A DNA stretch of 64,000 bases from Nocardioides jiangsuensis (GTDB lineage: Bacteria > Actinomycetota > Actinomycetes > Propionibacteriales > Nocardioidaceae): NCBI RefSeq assembly GCF_019679455.1, contig NZ_JAIEZQ010000003.1, positions 124,001-188,000 on the forward strand. The letters run 5' to 3'. The stretch's first letter is position 1; the number at the start of each line of letters is the position of its first letter. This document shows positions 1 to 8,922 of the stretch, in pieces. A program made the position numbers and the translations under genes. The notes under the pieces were generated by a model. It was not told the DNA's origin, did not search any database, and saw only the letters and a list, made by a program, of their open reading frames with translations.

Positions 1-21
1 CGTCCGACTAGCCTTGCGACC

Positions 22-492
22 ATGGGTCGCCGAATGAAACGCCTCGCGAGCGAGGCCGCCAAGTTCCTGACCGTCGGCGGCCTCGCCACCGCGGTGGCCC
101 TGGTGGGCTTCAACCTCCTCGTGCACGGCTGGTTCGGCAGTGCCGACGGCCCGATGCACGAGTGGCCGCTCTCGGCGTACGTCATCGCCAACACCGTCGG
201 CATGCTGGTCAGCTACCGCGGCAGCCGGTCGTGGGCGTTCCGGCACCGCGAGGTGGTCGGCCCCACCGGCGGCCGGGTCTCCTACTTCGTGATCAACACG
301 CTGTCGATGGGGATCCCGGTGCTCTGCCTGGCCACGAGCCGGTACGTGCTCGACCTCGACAGCGGCCTGGCCGACAACATCTCCGCGAACGTGATCGGGC
401 TCGCGCTCGGCACCGCCGCCCGGTTCTGGGCGTTCCGCAAGTTCGTGTTCCTGCGGCCGGAGAAGGCCCGCGCCCGCGAAATGGCCTCCTGA
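22..492 (+). CDS. GtrA family membrane protein
   Basis: A 156-residue protein with about four hydrophobic segments (near residues 14-32, 50-62, 92-108 and 123-138) and basic ends, the usual size and shape of GtrA/DPMS-type proteins. These are thought to move or help use polyprenyl-linked sugars in envelope glycan synthesis. The ATG at 22 is preferred because a TAGCCT hexamer (9-14) ends 7 nt before it, the leaderless arrangement seen throughout this window. An ATG four codons later is the alternative. In mycobacteria a GtrA protein (Rv3277) sits in the same block beside birA, purK and accD5, which supports orthology. The substrate is unknown. Confidence 0.85.
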   Translation: MGRRMKRLASEAAKFLTVGGLATAVALVGFNLLVHGWFGSADGPMHEWPLSAYVIANTVGMLVSYRGSRSWAFRHREVVGPTGGRVSYFVINTLSMGIPVLCLATSRYVLDLDSGLADNISANVIGLALGTAARFWAFRKFVFLRPEKARAREMAS

Positions 493-518
493 CCTGCGCC
501 GAGCACTACGGTGAGGTG

Positions 519-923
519 GTGCGCCCCTCCCTGCTCCGGTCCGTCGTGGCCGCCCTGCTGCTCGCGGTCGCGCTCGGCTTCAGCTCCTGCAGCTCGTCCG
601 AGGCGGGGAGCGAGGTGGCCCGGGTCGAGCCCCACGAGGCGGTCGCGCTGATCGCGTCCGGCGACTACACGGTCCTCGACGTGCGCACGCCGGACGAGTA
701 CGACGCCGGGCACGTCGCCGGCGCGCTCAACATCGACGTACGGGACGGCGGGTTCGAGGAGCAGGTCGACGCGCTCGACCACGACGCGAGGTACCTGGTC
801 TACTCGCGGGCGGGGAAGCGCTCGAGCCGGGCCGCCGACACGATGGCCGGCCTCGGCTTCCGCCATGTCGCGGACGCGGGTGCGTTCAGCACGCTCGTCT
901 TCGCCGGCGCCGAGATCGAGTAG
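519..923 (+). CDS. Lipoprotein with rhodanese-like domain, catalytic Cys replaced by Ser
   Basis: A 134-residue protein. Residues 1-20 form a short basic then hydrophobic signal peptide ending in FSSC, a plausible lipobox, so it is probably a lipid-anchored exported protein. Residues about 35-125 are a rhodanese-like domain: VLDVRTPDEYDAGHVAGALNI is recognisable in part, followed by a VYSRAGKRS loop. In active sulfurtransferases that loop is V-Y-C-x-x-G-x-R-S; here the cysteine codon is tcg (Ser), so sulfur transfer is not expected. GTG 519 is preferred over GTG 516 because TACGGT (507-512) ends 6 nt before it. It may be a binding or scaffold protein. In M. tuberculosis the rhodanese sseA also lies near maf. 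Confidence 0.8.
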   Translation: MRPSLLRSVVAALLLAVALGFSSCSSSEAGSEVARVEPHEAVALIASGDYTVLDVRTPDEYDAGHVAGALNIDVRDGGFEEQVDALDHDARYLVYSRAGKRSSRAADTMAGLGFRHVADAGAFSTLVFAGAEIE

Positions 924-980
924 CGCCGGTCGCGCGCACGGCCCGCGCCGACGCGGGCTGCGCCGTCCTCGTCGACGCGC

Positions 981-1586
981 TCAGGGAGCCGGGAAGGCCC
1001 GCCACAGGTCGGTCCAGCGCACGCCCACCTCGGCGAACATCTCGCGCAGGAGCGGGAGGCCGATCCCGACCACGGTGTGCGGGTCGCCCTCGATCCCGCG
1101 CACGAAGGCGCCGCCGAGGCCGTCGAGGGTGAACGCGCCCGCCACCTTCAGCGGCTCGCCGGTGGCCACGTAGGCGTCGATCTCGTCGTCGCCGAGATCG
1201 GCGAAGTGCACCACGGTGTCCGCAGACCTCGCCACCTCCGTGCCGGAGCCGGTGTCGACCAGGCAGTGCCCGGTGTGCAGCACGCCGGACCGGCCCCGCA
1301 TCGCGCGCCAGCGCGCGCGAGCCTCGTCCGCGTCGGCGGGCTTCCCGTGCACGGCGCCGTCGAGCTCGAGCACCGAGTCGCAGCCGATCACGAGCGCGTC
1401 GGGCACCCCCGCCGCCACCGCGTGCGCCTTGAGCCGGGCCAGCTCGACGGACAGCGCGGCGGGGTCGGCGGTGGTCACCTGGGACTCGTCGACCCCGGAC
1501 ACGACCACCTCGGGGCCGACGCCCGCGCTGCGCAGCGTGGCCAGGCGGGCGGGCGAGGCGGAGGCGAGGACCAGCCGGGACCTCAT
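981..1586 (-). CDS. maf: Maf-like nucleoside triphosphate pyrophosphatase
   Basis: A 201-residue protein of the Maf/HAM1-like fold, which hydrolyses non-canonical nucleoside triphosphates to the monophosphate. The N-terminal LASASPARLATLR phosphate-binding motif, the central GCDSVLELDG with its conserved Asp, and the following GKP motif are present, and the length is typical. The ATG overlaps the stop codon of the upstream DUF885 gene (ATGA, 1583-1586), so the two are probably translationally coupled. The pairing of maf with accD/accE and birA is conserved in actinobacteria (Rv3279-Rv3282). Confidence 0.9.
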   Translation of the reverse strand: MRSRLVLASASPARLATLRSAGVGPEVVVSGVDESQVTTADPAALSVELARLKAHAVAAGVPDALVIGCDSVLELDGAVHGKPADADEARARWRAMRGRSGVLHTGHCLVDTGSGTEVARSADTVVHFADLGDDEIDAYVATGEPLKVAGAFTLDGLGGAFVRGIEGDPHTVVGIGLPLLREMFAEVGVRWTDLWRAFPAP

Positions 1587-3304
1587 GCGAGGCGGGCCAG
1601 CGCGGCGCGGAGCGGGTCCAGCCCGATCGAGCCCAGGTCGAGCGCCTCCCGGTGGAACGACTTGAGGTCGAACGCGTCGCCGAGGCGGGCACGGGCGTCC
1701 TCGCGGGCCTGGAGCCAGATCCGCTCGCCCACCTTGTACGACGGCGCCTGCCCCGGCCAGCCGAGGTAGCGGTTCACCTCGAACACGATCACCGGGTCCT
1801 CCATGCGGCAGTGCTGACGCATGAACTCCAGGCCCAGCTCGGGGGTCCAGCGCTCGCCGGGGTGGAACCCGAACGGGTTGTCCTTCGGGATCTCCAGCTG
1901 CAGGTGCATGCCGATGTCGATGATCACCCGCGCGGCCCGGAAGCCCTGGGCGTCGAGCATGCCCATCTTGTCGCCGGGGTCGTCGAGGTAGCCCAGCTCG
2001 TCCATCAGCCGCTCGGCGTACAGCGCCCAGCCCTCGCCGTGGCCCGAGACCCAGCACATCAGCCGCTGCCAGCGGTTGAGCCGCTCCGTCCGGTAGGCGG
2101 TCTGCGCGACCTGGAGGTGGTGGCCGGGGACGCCCTCGTGGAAGACCGTGGTCACCTCGCGCCAGGTGGAGAACTCGTCGATGCCCGCGGGGACCGCCCA
2201 CCACATCCGGCCCGGACGGGTGAAGTCCTCGCTCGGCCCGGTGTAGTAGATGCCGCCGTCGTCGGTCGGGGCGATGCAGCACTCGATCCGGCGTACCGGG
2301 TCGGGGATGTCGAAGTGGACGTCGACCATCGCGGTGAGGGTGCGGTCGGCGAGCTGCTGCATCCAGTCGCGGAAGGCGTCCTTGCCGGCGATCGTCCGGG
2401 CCGGGTCGGCATCGAGGGCGGCGACCGCCTCGTCGACCGAGCCCGAGGGCACGATCCGGCGGGCGACCGCGGCCATGTCGGCCTCGATCCGTCCGAGCTC
2501 CTCCCAGCCCCAGCGGTAGGTCTCCTCGAGGTCCACGGTCGCGCCCAGGAAGTAGCGGGAGCCCAGCGCGTAGCGGTCCCGACCGACCGCCTCGGTCTCC
2601 CGGCCGCGGGCAGCCAGGTCGGCCTCGAGGAACCGGCCGAACTCGACGAAGGCCCCGGTCGCCGCCTCCGCGTGCCGCTCGAGCTGCGACCGCAGGGCGC
2701 CGCCGGTGCCGGAGCCGCGGACCAGCCCGGCGAAGAACCCGCCGGCGCTCCCGGGGTCCCCCGAGCCGTTCTGCCCGGTCCAGGACCGGACCTGCCCGGC
2801 CACCTCGGTCAGCTGGCGGCGGGCGGACACGTGCCCGGCGTCGGCCGAGCGCAGCAGGGTCGCGCGGTAGCCGGCCAGCGTCTCGGGGATCGCGGCGAGG
2901 CGGGCGTCGACCCGGGCCCAGGCGTCGTCTCCGTCGGTGTCCATCAGGTCGAACACCTGGCGGACCTCGTGCAGCCCGCTGGTGATCACCGAGACCTCGG
3001 ACTGCGGCACCCCGGCGTCGTACATCTCGACCTCGAGGCCGAGCCGCTCGAGGAACGCCTCCCGGGCCACCTGCTCGCGCTCGTCGACCGGGGTCGCCGC
3101 CCGGGCGGCCGCGAGCGCGTCGCGGGTGAGCGCCTCGCGGGCGGCGAAGCCGTCGGGGGAGAGGTCGGTCAGCCGGTCCTCGTGCCCGGCCACGCCGAGG
3201 TAGGTCGCGGTGATCGGGTCGAGTGCCGCGTAGTCCTCGACGTAGGCGTCCGCGATAGCGTCGACCGGACGGGCGGATGGCTTGACGGCGCTGGGTTCGC
3301 TCAC
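1583..3304 (-). CDS. DUF885 family protein (putative zinc metallopeptidase-like)
   Basis: A 573-residue cytosolic protein of the DUF885/COG4805 family. The clearest motif is HEGVPGHHLQ at about residue 389, an HExxxxxHH arrangement resembling a zinc-binding site, and the C-terminal half keeps family features such as a GEGWALYAERL segment. No signal peptide is visible. The family has been linked to peptidase activity, but the substrate here is unknown. It starts with GTG and a TAGGGT hexamer (3311-3316 on the opposite strand) ends 6 nt upstream, so its mRNA is probably leaderless. It is divergent from the GT87-type gene and runs into maf with a 4-bp overlap. Confidence 0.85.
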   Translation of the reverse strand: MSEPSAVKPSARPVDAIADAYVEDYAALDPITATYLGVAGHEDRLTDLSPDGFAAREALTRDALAAARAATPVDEREQVAREAFLERLGLEVEMYDAGVPQSEVSVITSGLHEVRQVFDLMDTDGDDAWARVDARLAAIPETLAGYRATLLRSADAGHVSARRQLTEVAGQVRSWTGQNGSGDPGSAGGFFAGLVRGSGTGGALRSQLERHAEAATGAFVEFGRFLEADLAARGRETEAVGRDRYALGSRYFLGATVDLEETYRWGWEELGRIEADMAAVARRIVPSGSVDEAVAALDADPARTIAGKDAFRDWMQQLADRTLTAMVDVHFDIPDPVRRIECCIAPTDDGGIYYTGPSEDFTRPGRMWWAVPAGIDEFSTWREVTTVFHEGVPGHHLQVAQTAYRTERLNRWQRLMCWVSGHGEGWALYAERLMDELGYLDDPGDKMGMLDAQGFRAARVIIDIGMHLQLEIPKDNPFGFHPGERWTPELGLEFMRQHCRMEDPVIVFEVNRYLGWPGQAPSYKVGERIWLQAREDARARLGDAFDLKSFHREALDLGSIGLDPLRAALARLA

Positions 3305-3334
3305 GGCGTCACCCTAGTAGTGGCAGGTGGTCGC

Positions 3335-4633
3335 ATGCGTGCACTCGGCACGACCTCGGCATGGCTGCTGACCCGGATCCTCGTGCTCTGGCTGCTGGTC
3401 GGCCGCGAGTCGTGGGTGACCGGGGACGTGGCCTACTTCGCGCAGAGCCTCGCCGCGGTCCCGGACGCCGGGCTGGGCCGCACGCTGGTCGAGTACCCGC
3501 TGCCCGGGGTGGTGCTGGTCGCCCTCCCGTGGCTCCTCGCCGAGTGGTCCGGACTGCCCGGGGCGTACGCCGCCCTGGTGGCGGTGTTCGCGCTGGCCGC
3601 CGACGCGGCCTTCACCGTGCTCCTGTACCGCTGCGCCGGCGCGTCCTGTCGCGCCGCGCTCGCGGTGTGGCTGCTCGCCGTGCCGCTGCTCGGCGCGACC
3701 ACCTACGCCCGCTTCGACCTGGTGCCGGGGATCCTCGCAGGCGTGGGACTGCTGCTGCTCGCTCGCCGGCCCCGCCTCGCCGCGGCGTCGGCGGCGGTGG
3801 CCACGGCGCTGAAGCTCTGGCCCGTGCTCGTCCTGCCCGCGCTCGCCGCCCGTCCCGCGGTCCGGCGGCCGGTGCTCGTCGTGGTGGCGGCCGTCGGCGC
3901 CCTCCTGGCGGGGGCGACCGTGGTGCTGGCCGGCTGGTCCCGGCTGGTCTCGCCGCTGACCTGGCAGGGGGAGCGCGGCCTCCAGGTCGAGTCGGTCCTG
4001 GCCACCCCGGCGATGCTCGGCTGGGCGCTGGCCCCGGAGCGGTTCACGGTCTCCTTCTCCGCCTACAACGCCTTCGAGGTGACCGGTCCCGGCGTCGGGG
4101 CGCTGCTCGCGGCGGCCGAGGTCGCGGCGCTGCTGCTGGTCCCGGTCCTGGGCGTGCTGTGGGTCCGGGCCTGGCGCGCGGGGGCGGCGCTCGGCGGCGA
4201 GGACGTGGCGTGGCTGTGCCTGGCGGCGGTCACCGGATTCATGGTGACCAGCAAGGTGCTCAGCCCGCAGTACCTGCTGTGGCTGCTGCCGCTCGCCGCG
4301 GCCGCCCTCGCGGTCGCGGGGGAGGCGCCGCGCCGGCTGACGGTGTGGGCGGCCGTGCTGCTGGTCGCCACCGGGCTCACCCACCTGGTCTTCCCGCTGT
4401 TCTACGGCGGGATCACCACGGCGCACCCGTGGTCGGTGTGGGTGGTGCTGGCGCTGGCGGCACGGAACCTGGCGCTGGTCTGGCTGCTGCTCGAGGGGCT
4501 CGCCGAGGCGTGGCGCAGGGTCAGCGCGGCATCGCGCTCGAGCGCCAGCCGCCCGGGCCCGACGGGTACGACGCACGCACCTTCCGGTGGTGCGCCGACC
4601 ACTCCGGGCGCGGACGCGCCGGCGCCGGGCTGA
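3335..4633 (+). CDS. GT87/DUF2029-like polyprenol-dependent mannosyltransferase, integral membrane
   Basis: A 432-residue protein with about ten hydrophobic segments and short loops, typical of the GT-C mannosyltransferases (GT87/DUF2029) that use polyprenyl-phosphate sugars on the outer face of the membrane. The first loop carries the acidic residue pattern TGDVAYFAQS, and an SPQYLLWLLPL segment near residue 310 matches the family. The C-terminal 35 residues are Ser/Pro/Thr/Gly-rich and probably disordered. That tail is encoded antisense to the accE gene (113-bp overlap of the 3' ends). The ATG at 3335 is chosen; an in-frame GTG at 3320 is possible. Acceptor glycan unknown. Confidence 0.75.
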   Translation: MRALGTTSAWLLTRILVLWLLVGRESWVTGDVAYFAQSLAAVPDAGLGRTLVEYPLPGVVLVALPWLLAEWSGLPGAYAALVAVFALAADAAFTVLLYRCAGASCRAALAVWLLAVPLLGATTYARFDLVPGILAGVGLLLLARRPRLAAASAAVATALKLWPVLVLPALAARPAVRRPVLVVVAAVGALLAGATVVLAGWSRLVSPLTWQGERGLQVESVLATPAMLGWALAPERFTVSFSAYNAFEVTGPGVGALLAAAEVAALLLVPVLGVLWVRAWRAGAALGGEDVAWLCLAAVTGFMVTSKVLSPQYLLWLLPLAAAALAVAGEAPRRLTVWAAVLLVATGLTHLVFPLFYGGITTAHPWSVWVVLALAARNLALVWLLLEGLAEAWRRVSAASRSSASRPGPTGTTHAPSGGAPTTPGADAPAPG

Positions 4634-4763
4634 CCTGCGCGGCGGCGACGCCCTGGAGCACCGCGACCAGGGCGGCGACCTCCTCGGGCGTCGCGTCGCC
4701 GCGGACCACGAACAGCGGGGGCCGGGCGTCGGACACCGGCTCGACGGGCGGCTCGGCGCTCAC
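4521..4763 (-). CDS. accE: Acyl-CoA carboxylase epsilon subunit
   Basis: An 80-residue protein. The N-terminal part is short and low in complexity; the middle ([20 protein letters not shown]) and the Trp-containing end match the epsilon subunit of actinobacterial acyl-CoA carboxylases, which bridges and stimulates the alpha and beta subunits. GTG start and beta-subunit stop overlap as GTGA (4760-4763), so it is probably translated together with accD. Its 3' half is antisense to the C-terminal tail of the convergent GT87-type gene. Confidence 0.85.
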   Translation of the reverse strand: MSAEPPVEPVSDARPPLFVVRGDATPEEVAALVAVLQGVAAAQVSPAPARPRPEWSAHHRKVRASYPSGPGGWRSSAMPR

Positions 4764-6379
4764 AGCGGAATGTTCCCGTGCTTCTTGGGCGGGAGGGTCT
4801 CCCGCTTCGAGCGGAGCAGGCGCAGCGCGCGGACGACCTCGGTGCGGGTCTCGTGCGGCTGGATCACCGCGTCGACGTACCCGCGCTCGGCGGCGAGGTA
4901 GGGGTTGGCGAGGTGGTCCTCGTACTCCTGGACCAGCTCGGCGCGCCGGGCGTCCGGGTCCTCGGCCTCGGCGAGCTCGCCGCGGTAGAGGATGTTCACC
5001 GCGCCCTGGGCGCCCATCACGGCGATCTGCGCGGTCGGCCAGGCGACGTTGATGTCCGCGCCGAGGTGCTTGGACCCCATCACGTCGTACGCGCCGCCGT
5101 ACGCCTTGCGGGTGATCACGGTGATCAGCGGGACGGTGGCCTCGGCGTAGGCGTAGATCAGCTTCGCGCCGCGCCGGATGATCCCGTTCCACTCCTGGTC
5201 GGTGCCGGGAAGGAAGCCGGGCACGTCGACGAAGGTCAGCACCGGGATGTTGAACGCGTCGCAGGTGCGCACGAACCGCGCCGCCTTCTCGGAGGCGTCG
5301 ATGTCGAGGGTGCCGGCGAACTGCATCGGCTGGTTGGCCACGACGCCGACCGAGCGGCCCTCGACCCGGCCGAAGCCGATCACCATGTTCGGCGCGAACA
5401 TCGCCTGGACCTCGAGGAACTCCTGGTCGTCGAGGACCGACTCGATCACGGTGTGCATGTCGTAGGGCTGGTTCGGCGAGTCCGGGATCAGCGTGTCGAG
5501 GGCGCGGTCCTCGTCGGAGATCTCGAGGTCGGCCGGGTCGTCGTACGACGGCGGCTCGTCGAGGTTGTTCTGCGGCAGGTAGGAGATCAGCGCCTTGACG
5601 TAGTCGATCGCGTCGGACTCGTCGTGCCCCATGTAGTGCGCGTTGCCGGACTTGGTGTTGTGCGAGCGGGCGCCGCCGAGGTCCTCCATGGAGACGTCCT
5701 CGCCGGTGACGGTCTTGATCACGTCGGGCCCGGTGATGAACATGTGCGAGGTCTGGTCGACCATCACGGTGAAGTCGGTGACCGCGGGGGAGTAGACCGC
5801 GCCGCCGGCGCAGGGGCCCATGATCAGCGAGATCTGCGGGACCACGCCGCTGGCGTGCACGTTGCGGCGGAAGATCTCGCCGTAGAGGCCGAGGGAGACC
5901 ACGCCCTCCTGGATCCGGGCGCCGCCGGAGTCGTTGATGCCGATGACCGGGCAGCCGGTCTTCATCGCGAGGTCCATCACCTTGACGATCTTCTCGCCGA
6001 AGACCTGGCCGAGGCTGCCGCCGAAGACGGTGAAGTCCTGGGCGAACACGCACACCTGGCGTCCGTCGATGGTGCCGTAGCCGGTGACCACGCCGTCGCC
6101 GTAGGGACGGTTCTTCTCCAGGCCGAACGCGGTGGAGCGGTGCCGGGCCAGCTCGTCGAGCTCGACGAAGGAGCCCTCGTCGAGCAGCTCCTCGATCCGC
6201 TCGCGGGCGGTCTTCTTGCCCTTGGCGTGCTGCTTCTCGATCGCCCGCTCGGAGCCGGCGTGCACCGCCTCCTGCAGCCGCCGGTCGAGGTCGGCGACCT
6301 TTCCGGCGGTGGTGTGGATGTCGACGTCGCTGGGGACCTCGGTGCCTTCACCGGGTCGTGTCACGGATGCTTCGCTCAC
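4760..6379 (-). CDS. accD: Acyl-CoA (propionyl/acetyl-CoA) carboxylase beta subunit
   Basis: A 539-residue carboxyltransferase subunit that moves the carboxyl group from carboxybiotin to acetyl-, propionyl- or related acyl-CoA, making malonyl- and methylmalonyl-CoA. The N-half CoA site (GGARIQEGV, then [12 protein letters not shown]) and the C-half carboxybiotin site ([11 protein letters not shown]) are intact and the length is normal, close to mycobacterial AccD5. GTG 6379 has a strong ribosome site (GAGGAGG) about 8 nt upstream. It is divergent from birA, whose product attaches biotin to the alpha subunit; no alpha subunit gene lies in the window. Confidence 0.95.
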   Translation of the reverse strand: MSEASVTRPGEGTEVPSDVDIHTTAGKVADLDRRLQEAVHAGSERAIEKQHAKGKKTARERIEELLDEGSFVELDELARHRSTAFGLEKNRPYGDGVVTGYGTIDGRQVCVFAQDFTVFGGSLGQVFGEKIVKVMDLAMKTGCPVIGINDSGGARIQEGVVSLGLYGEIFRRNVHASGVVPQISLIMGPCAGGAVYSPAVTDFTVMVDQTSHMFITGPDVIKTVTGEDVSMEDLGGARSHNTKSGNAHYMGHDESDAIDYVKALISYLPQNNLDEPPSYDDPADLEISDEDRALDTLIPDSPNQPYDMHTVIESVLDDQEFLEVQAMFAPNMVIGFGRVEGRSVGVVANQPMQFAGTLDIDASEKAARFVRTCDAFNIPVLTFVDVPGFLPGTDQEWNGIIRRGAKLIYAYAEATVPLITVITRKAYGGAYDVMGSKHLGADINVAWPTAQIAVMGAQGAVNILYRGELAEAEDPDARRAELVQEYEDHLANPYLAAERGYVDAVIQPHETRTEVVRALRLLRSKRETLPPKKHGNIPL

Positions 6380-6424
6380 GGCTGGTTGGCCTCCTCGATG
6401 TGCGTGGGTGTCAATGTAGTGCCT

Positions 6425-7246
6425 GTGACGTACGACGATCTCCGCCGCCCACCGCTCGACGCGCTCGCCCTGTCCCGCGCGCTCACCCGCCCGGGGTCGC
6501 TGTGGCGCGACGTCGAGGTGGTCCCCGAGGCGCCGTCCACGAACGCGCTGGTGGCCGCGCGGGCGCGGGCCGGCGAGGCGCCCGGGCTGGTGGTGCTGGC
6601 CGAGCACCAGACCGCCGGCCGGGGCCGGCTGGGCCGGGTCTGGGAGACCCCGGCGGGGAGCGCGCTGACCTTCTCCCTGCTCGTCGCGCCGGACCGGGTG
6701 CCGGCGGCGCGGTGGCCGTGGCTGCCGCTGCTCACCGGGCTCGCGGTGGCCGAGGGGGTACGCCGGGTGACGGAGGTGGACTGCGCGCTGAAGTGGCCCA
6801 ACGACGTGCTGGTGGGGGACCGCAAGGTCGCCGGCATCCTCGTCGAGCGGGTGGAGCACGCCGAGGGCGCGGCGGCCGTGGTCGGCGTCGGGCTGAACGT
6901 CTCGATGAGTGCCGAGGAGCTGCCGGTGCCCACCGCGACGTCGCTCGCGCTCGAGGGAGCCGCCACCACCGACCGGACGGTCGTGGTCCGCGAGGTGCTC
7001 CGGGCGTTCGAGGCGCTCTACGGCCAGTGGCAGGCCGAGGGCGGCGACCTGACCCGGGGCCTGCACGAGGCCTACGTGCGCCGCTGCGCCACGATCGGGC
7101 GGACGGTGCGGGTCGACCTGCCGACCGGGGAGCAGGTGCACGGGGAGGCCTCCAGGGTGGACGCGGACGGCCGGCTGGCGGTGACCACGGACCGCGGAAC
7201 CCGGGTGCTCGGGGCCGGCGACGTGGTCCACGTCCGGGCCGTCTGA
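6425..7246 (+). CDS. birA: Biotin--[acetyl-CoA-carboxylase] ligase
   Basis: A 273-residue biotin protein ligase that makes biotinyl-AMP and attaches biotin to carboxylase carrier domains. The GRGRLGR biotin/ATP loop, the KWPNDVLV motif with the catalytic Lys, and VGVGLNV are present, followed by the small C-terminal SH3-like domain. There is no N-terminal HTH, so it is a monofunctional class I enzyme, not a biotin repressor. The GTG at 6425 is preferred, with CAATGT (6412-6417) ending 7 nt upstream; GTG 6419 is the alternative. It is divergent from accD, the usual actinobacterial arrangement. Confidence 0.93.
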   Translation: MTYDDLRRPPLDALALSRALTRPGSLWRDVEVVPEAPSTNALVAARARAGEAPGLVVLAEHQTAGRGRLGRVWETPAGSALTFSLLVAPDRVPAARWPWLPLLTGLAVAEGVRRVTEVDCALKWPNDVLVGDRKVAGILVERVEHAEGAAAVVGVGLNVSMSAEELPVPTATSLALEGAATTDRTVVVREVLRAFEALYGQWQAEGGDLTRGLHEAYVRRCATIGRTVRVDLPTGEQVHGEASRVDADGRLAVTTDRGTRVLGAGDVVHVRAV

Positions 7247-7275
7247 CGCTCAGGTCGGCGTGACATGATGCGCTC

Positions 7276-7812
7276 GTGGCGATCTCGCGGAAACTGCTGG
7301 ACGACGACGAGCGGGTGCTCGTGTCGACCAGGACGCACGTCAAGGCGCTGCTCGGTCCCGCGCTGGTGCTGATCGTGATCGCGGCCGTGGCGGGTGTGCT
7401 GGCGGGGCTCCCCACGGGAAAGGCGGCCCCGCTGCTCCAGGTCGTGGTCTGGGCCATCGCGTTCCTGCTGATCGCCCGTCTGGTTCTCCGGCCCGTGCTG
7501 CGCTGGCTGACCACGACGTACACCGTCACCGACCGCAGGATCATCACCCGCTCGGGCGTGCTCTCCCGGCGCGGCCACGACGTCCCGCTGGCCCGGGTCG
7601 ACGACGTGGCCTACGAGCACGGTCTGGTCGACCGGCTTCTCGGCTGCGGCACGCTCGTCGTCGCCAGCGCGAGCGACCAGGGCCGCGTCCTCCTCCGCGA
7701 CATCCCGCACGTCGAGCACGTGCAACGCACCGTCGCCGACCTGCTCTACGACAGCACCCGCCCCGGTGGCGCCGACCGGTCGCGGCCGGCCCCGCACCCG
7801 CAGGACCGATGA
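7276..7812 (+). CDS. PH domain-containing membrane protein (bPH2/YdbT-like)
   Basis: A 178-residue protein with two membrane segments (about residues 25-45 and 52-70) followed by a bacterial PH domain (about 80-165). The YTVTDRRIITRSGVLSR pattern is characteristic. Such proteins sit in the membrane with the PH domain in the cytosol; the role is not established. GTG 7276 is preceded by CATGAT ending 6 nt upstream, consistent with a leaderless mRNA. Its stop overlaps the start of the cyclase gene (ATGA, 7809-7812), suggesting coupling. M. tuberculosis has a PH-domain gene (Rv3278c) at the same place next to birA. Confidence 0.88.
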   Translation: MAISRKLLDDDERVLVSTRTHVKALLGPALVLIVIAAVAGVLAGLPTGKAAPLLQVVVWAIAFLLIARLVLRPVLRWLTTTYTVTDRRIITRSGVLSRRGHDVPLARVDDVAYEHGLVDRLLGCGTLVVASASDQGRVLLRDIPHVEHVQRTVADLLYDSTRPGGADRSRPAPHPQDR

Positions 7813-8816
7813 CCGGATCGCAGCGGCCCCCGGCGACCGGGGACACCCCCTTCTCCCGGGACGAGCTCGAGCGGGCGATCCTCGGCGGCGAGCGCGGCCT
7901 CACCAGCACCGACCTGGCGGAGGCGGCCGGGGTCTCCGTCGAGGAGGCCCGCCGGCTGTGGCGCGCGCTCGGCTTCCCCGACGTGGGGGAGCAGGCCGCC
8001 TTCAGCGAGTCCGACCTCGACGCGCTCAGCACCCTGGTCGGGACCGTCGAGAACGGCGCGATCGACTTCGAGACCGCGGTCCGGATGACCCGGGCGGTCG
8101 GCCAGACGATGGCCCGCCTCGCGGACTGGCAGGTCGCCACGCTGACCCACCGGGTCGAGCAGCTCGAGTCCGGCGAGGAGGCCACCGGCAGCCGGATCGG
8201 CAGCGCGATGCGGATCGCCGAGCAGGTCGGCGAGCCGTTCGAGAAGATGCTGATCTACTCCTGGCGACGGCACCTCGCCGCGGCGGTCAGCCGGGTGGAG
8301 GCGCTCGGCGCGAACGACGAGGACCTGCACACCACCCAGGTGACGGTCGGGTTCGCCGACCTGGTCAGCTTCACCGCGCTGTCCAACGAGATGGACGAGG
8401 ACCGTCTCGCGGACATGGTGGAGATCTTCGAGTCCCGCTGCGCCGACGTGGTCGCGGCCAAGCACGGCCGGGTGATCAAGACCCTCGGTGACTCGGTGCT
8501 GTTCGTCTCCGAGGACCCGGTCCGCGGTCTGGACATCGCGCACAACATCGTCGAGGTGATCGGCAAGGACAGCCGGCTGCCCGACGTACGCCTGGGTCTG
8601 TCCACCGGCTCGGTGATCATGCGGCTCGGCGACGTCTTCGGCCCGCCGGTGAACATGGCCGCTAGGCTGACCAGTGTCGCCCGCCGGAACCGGGTGATCA
8701 CCGACCACGCCACCGCGGCCCTGCTGCCCCCCGAACGGTTCGACACCCGCACCCTCCCGGCGCGGCCGGTGCGCGGCTTCGGGGTGATGGAGCCGGTCGC
8801 CGTACGCCGCATCTGA
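7809..8816 (+). CDS. Class III adenylate/guanylate cyclase with N-terminal regulatory domain
   Basis: A 335-residue soluble cyclase. Residues about 10-165 are helical and resemble the pH-responsive autoinhibitory domain of mycobacterial Rv1264-type cyclases. Residues about 175-335 are the catalytic domain: the two metal-binding Asp residues are in FADLVSF (near residue 183) and LGDSV (near 228), and NMAARLTSVARR holds the expected Asn and Arg transition-state residues. It should make cAMP as a homodimer, perhaps sensing pH or lipids; guanylate activity cannot be excluded. It is coupled to the upstream PH-domain gene by a 4-bp overlap, so membrane association through that partner is possible. 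Confidence 0.9.
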   Translation: MTGSQRPPATGDTPFSRDELERAILGGERGLTSTDLAEAAGVSVEEARRLWRALGFPDVGEQAAFSESDLDALSTLVGTVENGAIDFETAVRMTRAVGQTMARLADWQVATLTHRVEQLESGEEATGSRIGSAMRIAEQVGEPFEKMLIYSWRRHLAAAVSRVEALGANDEDLHTTQVTVGFADLVSFTALSNEMDEDRLADMVEIFESRCADVVAAKHGRVIKTLGDSVLFVSEDPVRGLDIAHNIVEVIGKDSRLPDVRLGLSTGSVIMRLGDVFGPPVNMAARLTSVARRNRVITDHATAALLPPERFDTRTLPARPVRGFGVMEPVAVRRI

Positions 8817-8839
8817 GGCCCCGACCCGCCTGGTCACAA

Positions 8840-8851
8840 CGGTCTAGACCG
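8840..8851. promoter_or_regulatory. 12-bp perfect palindrome upstream of winged helix gene
   Basis: CGGTCTAGACCG reads the same on both strands, in the 76-bp gap between the cyclase and the small winged helix gene. It lies 60 bp upstream of that gene's putative -10 box and could be an operator. It has no loop or T-run, so a terminator is less likely. Confidence 0.4.
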
Positions 8852-8888
8852 GGCCTGACACCAACGAGCCAAACTTTGTTGATTCGTG

Positions 8889-8916
8889 AACGGTGTCCGT
8901 TTTGTCTCTTTACGCT
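8889..8916 (+). promoter_or_regulatory. Putative leaderless promoter with inverted repeat
   Basis: TACGCT (8911-8916) ends 6 nt before the ATG at 8923, matching the leaderless -10 signature in this window. Directly upstream, AACGG-tgt-CCGTT (8889-8901) is a perfect inverted repeat placed about -34 to -22 relative to the predicted start. It is a candidate autoregulatory operator for the encoded DNA-binding protein. Confidence 0.4.
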
Positions 8917-8922
8917 GGCGGA

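Noticed and set aside
4778-7246. Long plus-strand frame of 822 codons across accD
   Set aside because: Most of it is the antisense shadow of accD, caused by high GC and few stops. Only its last 274 codons (birA) are real.
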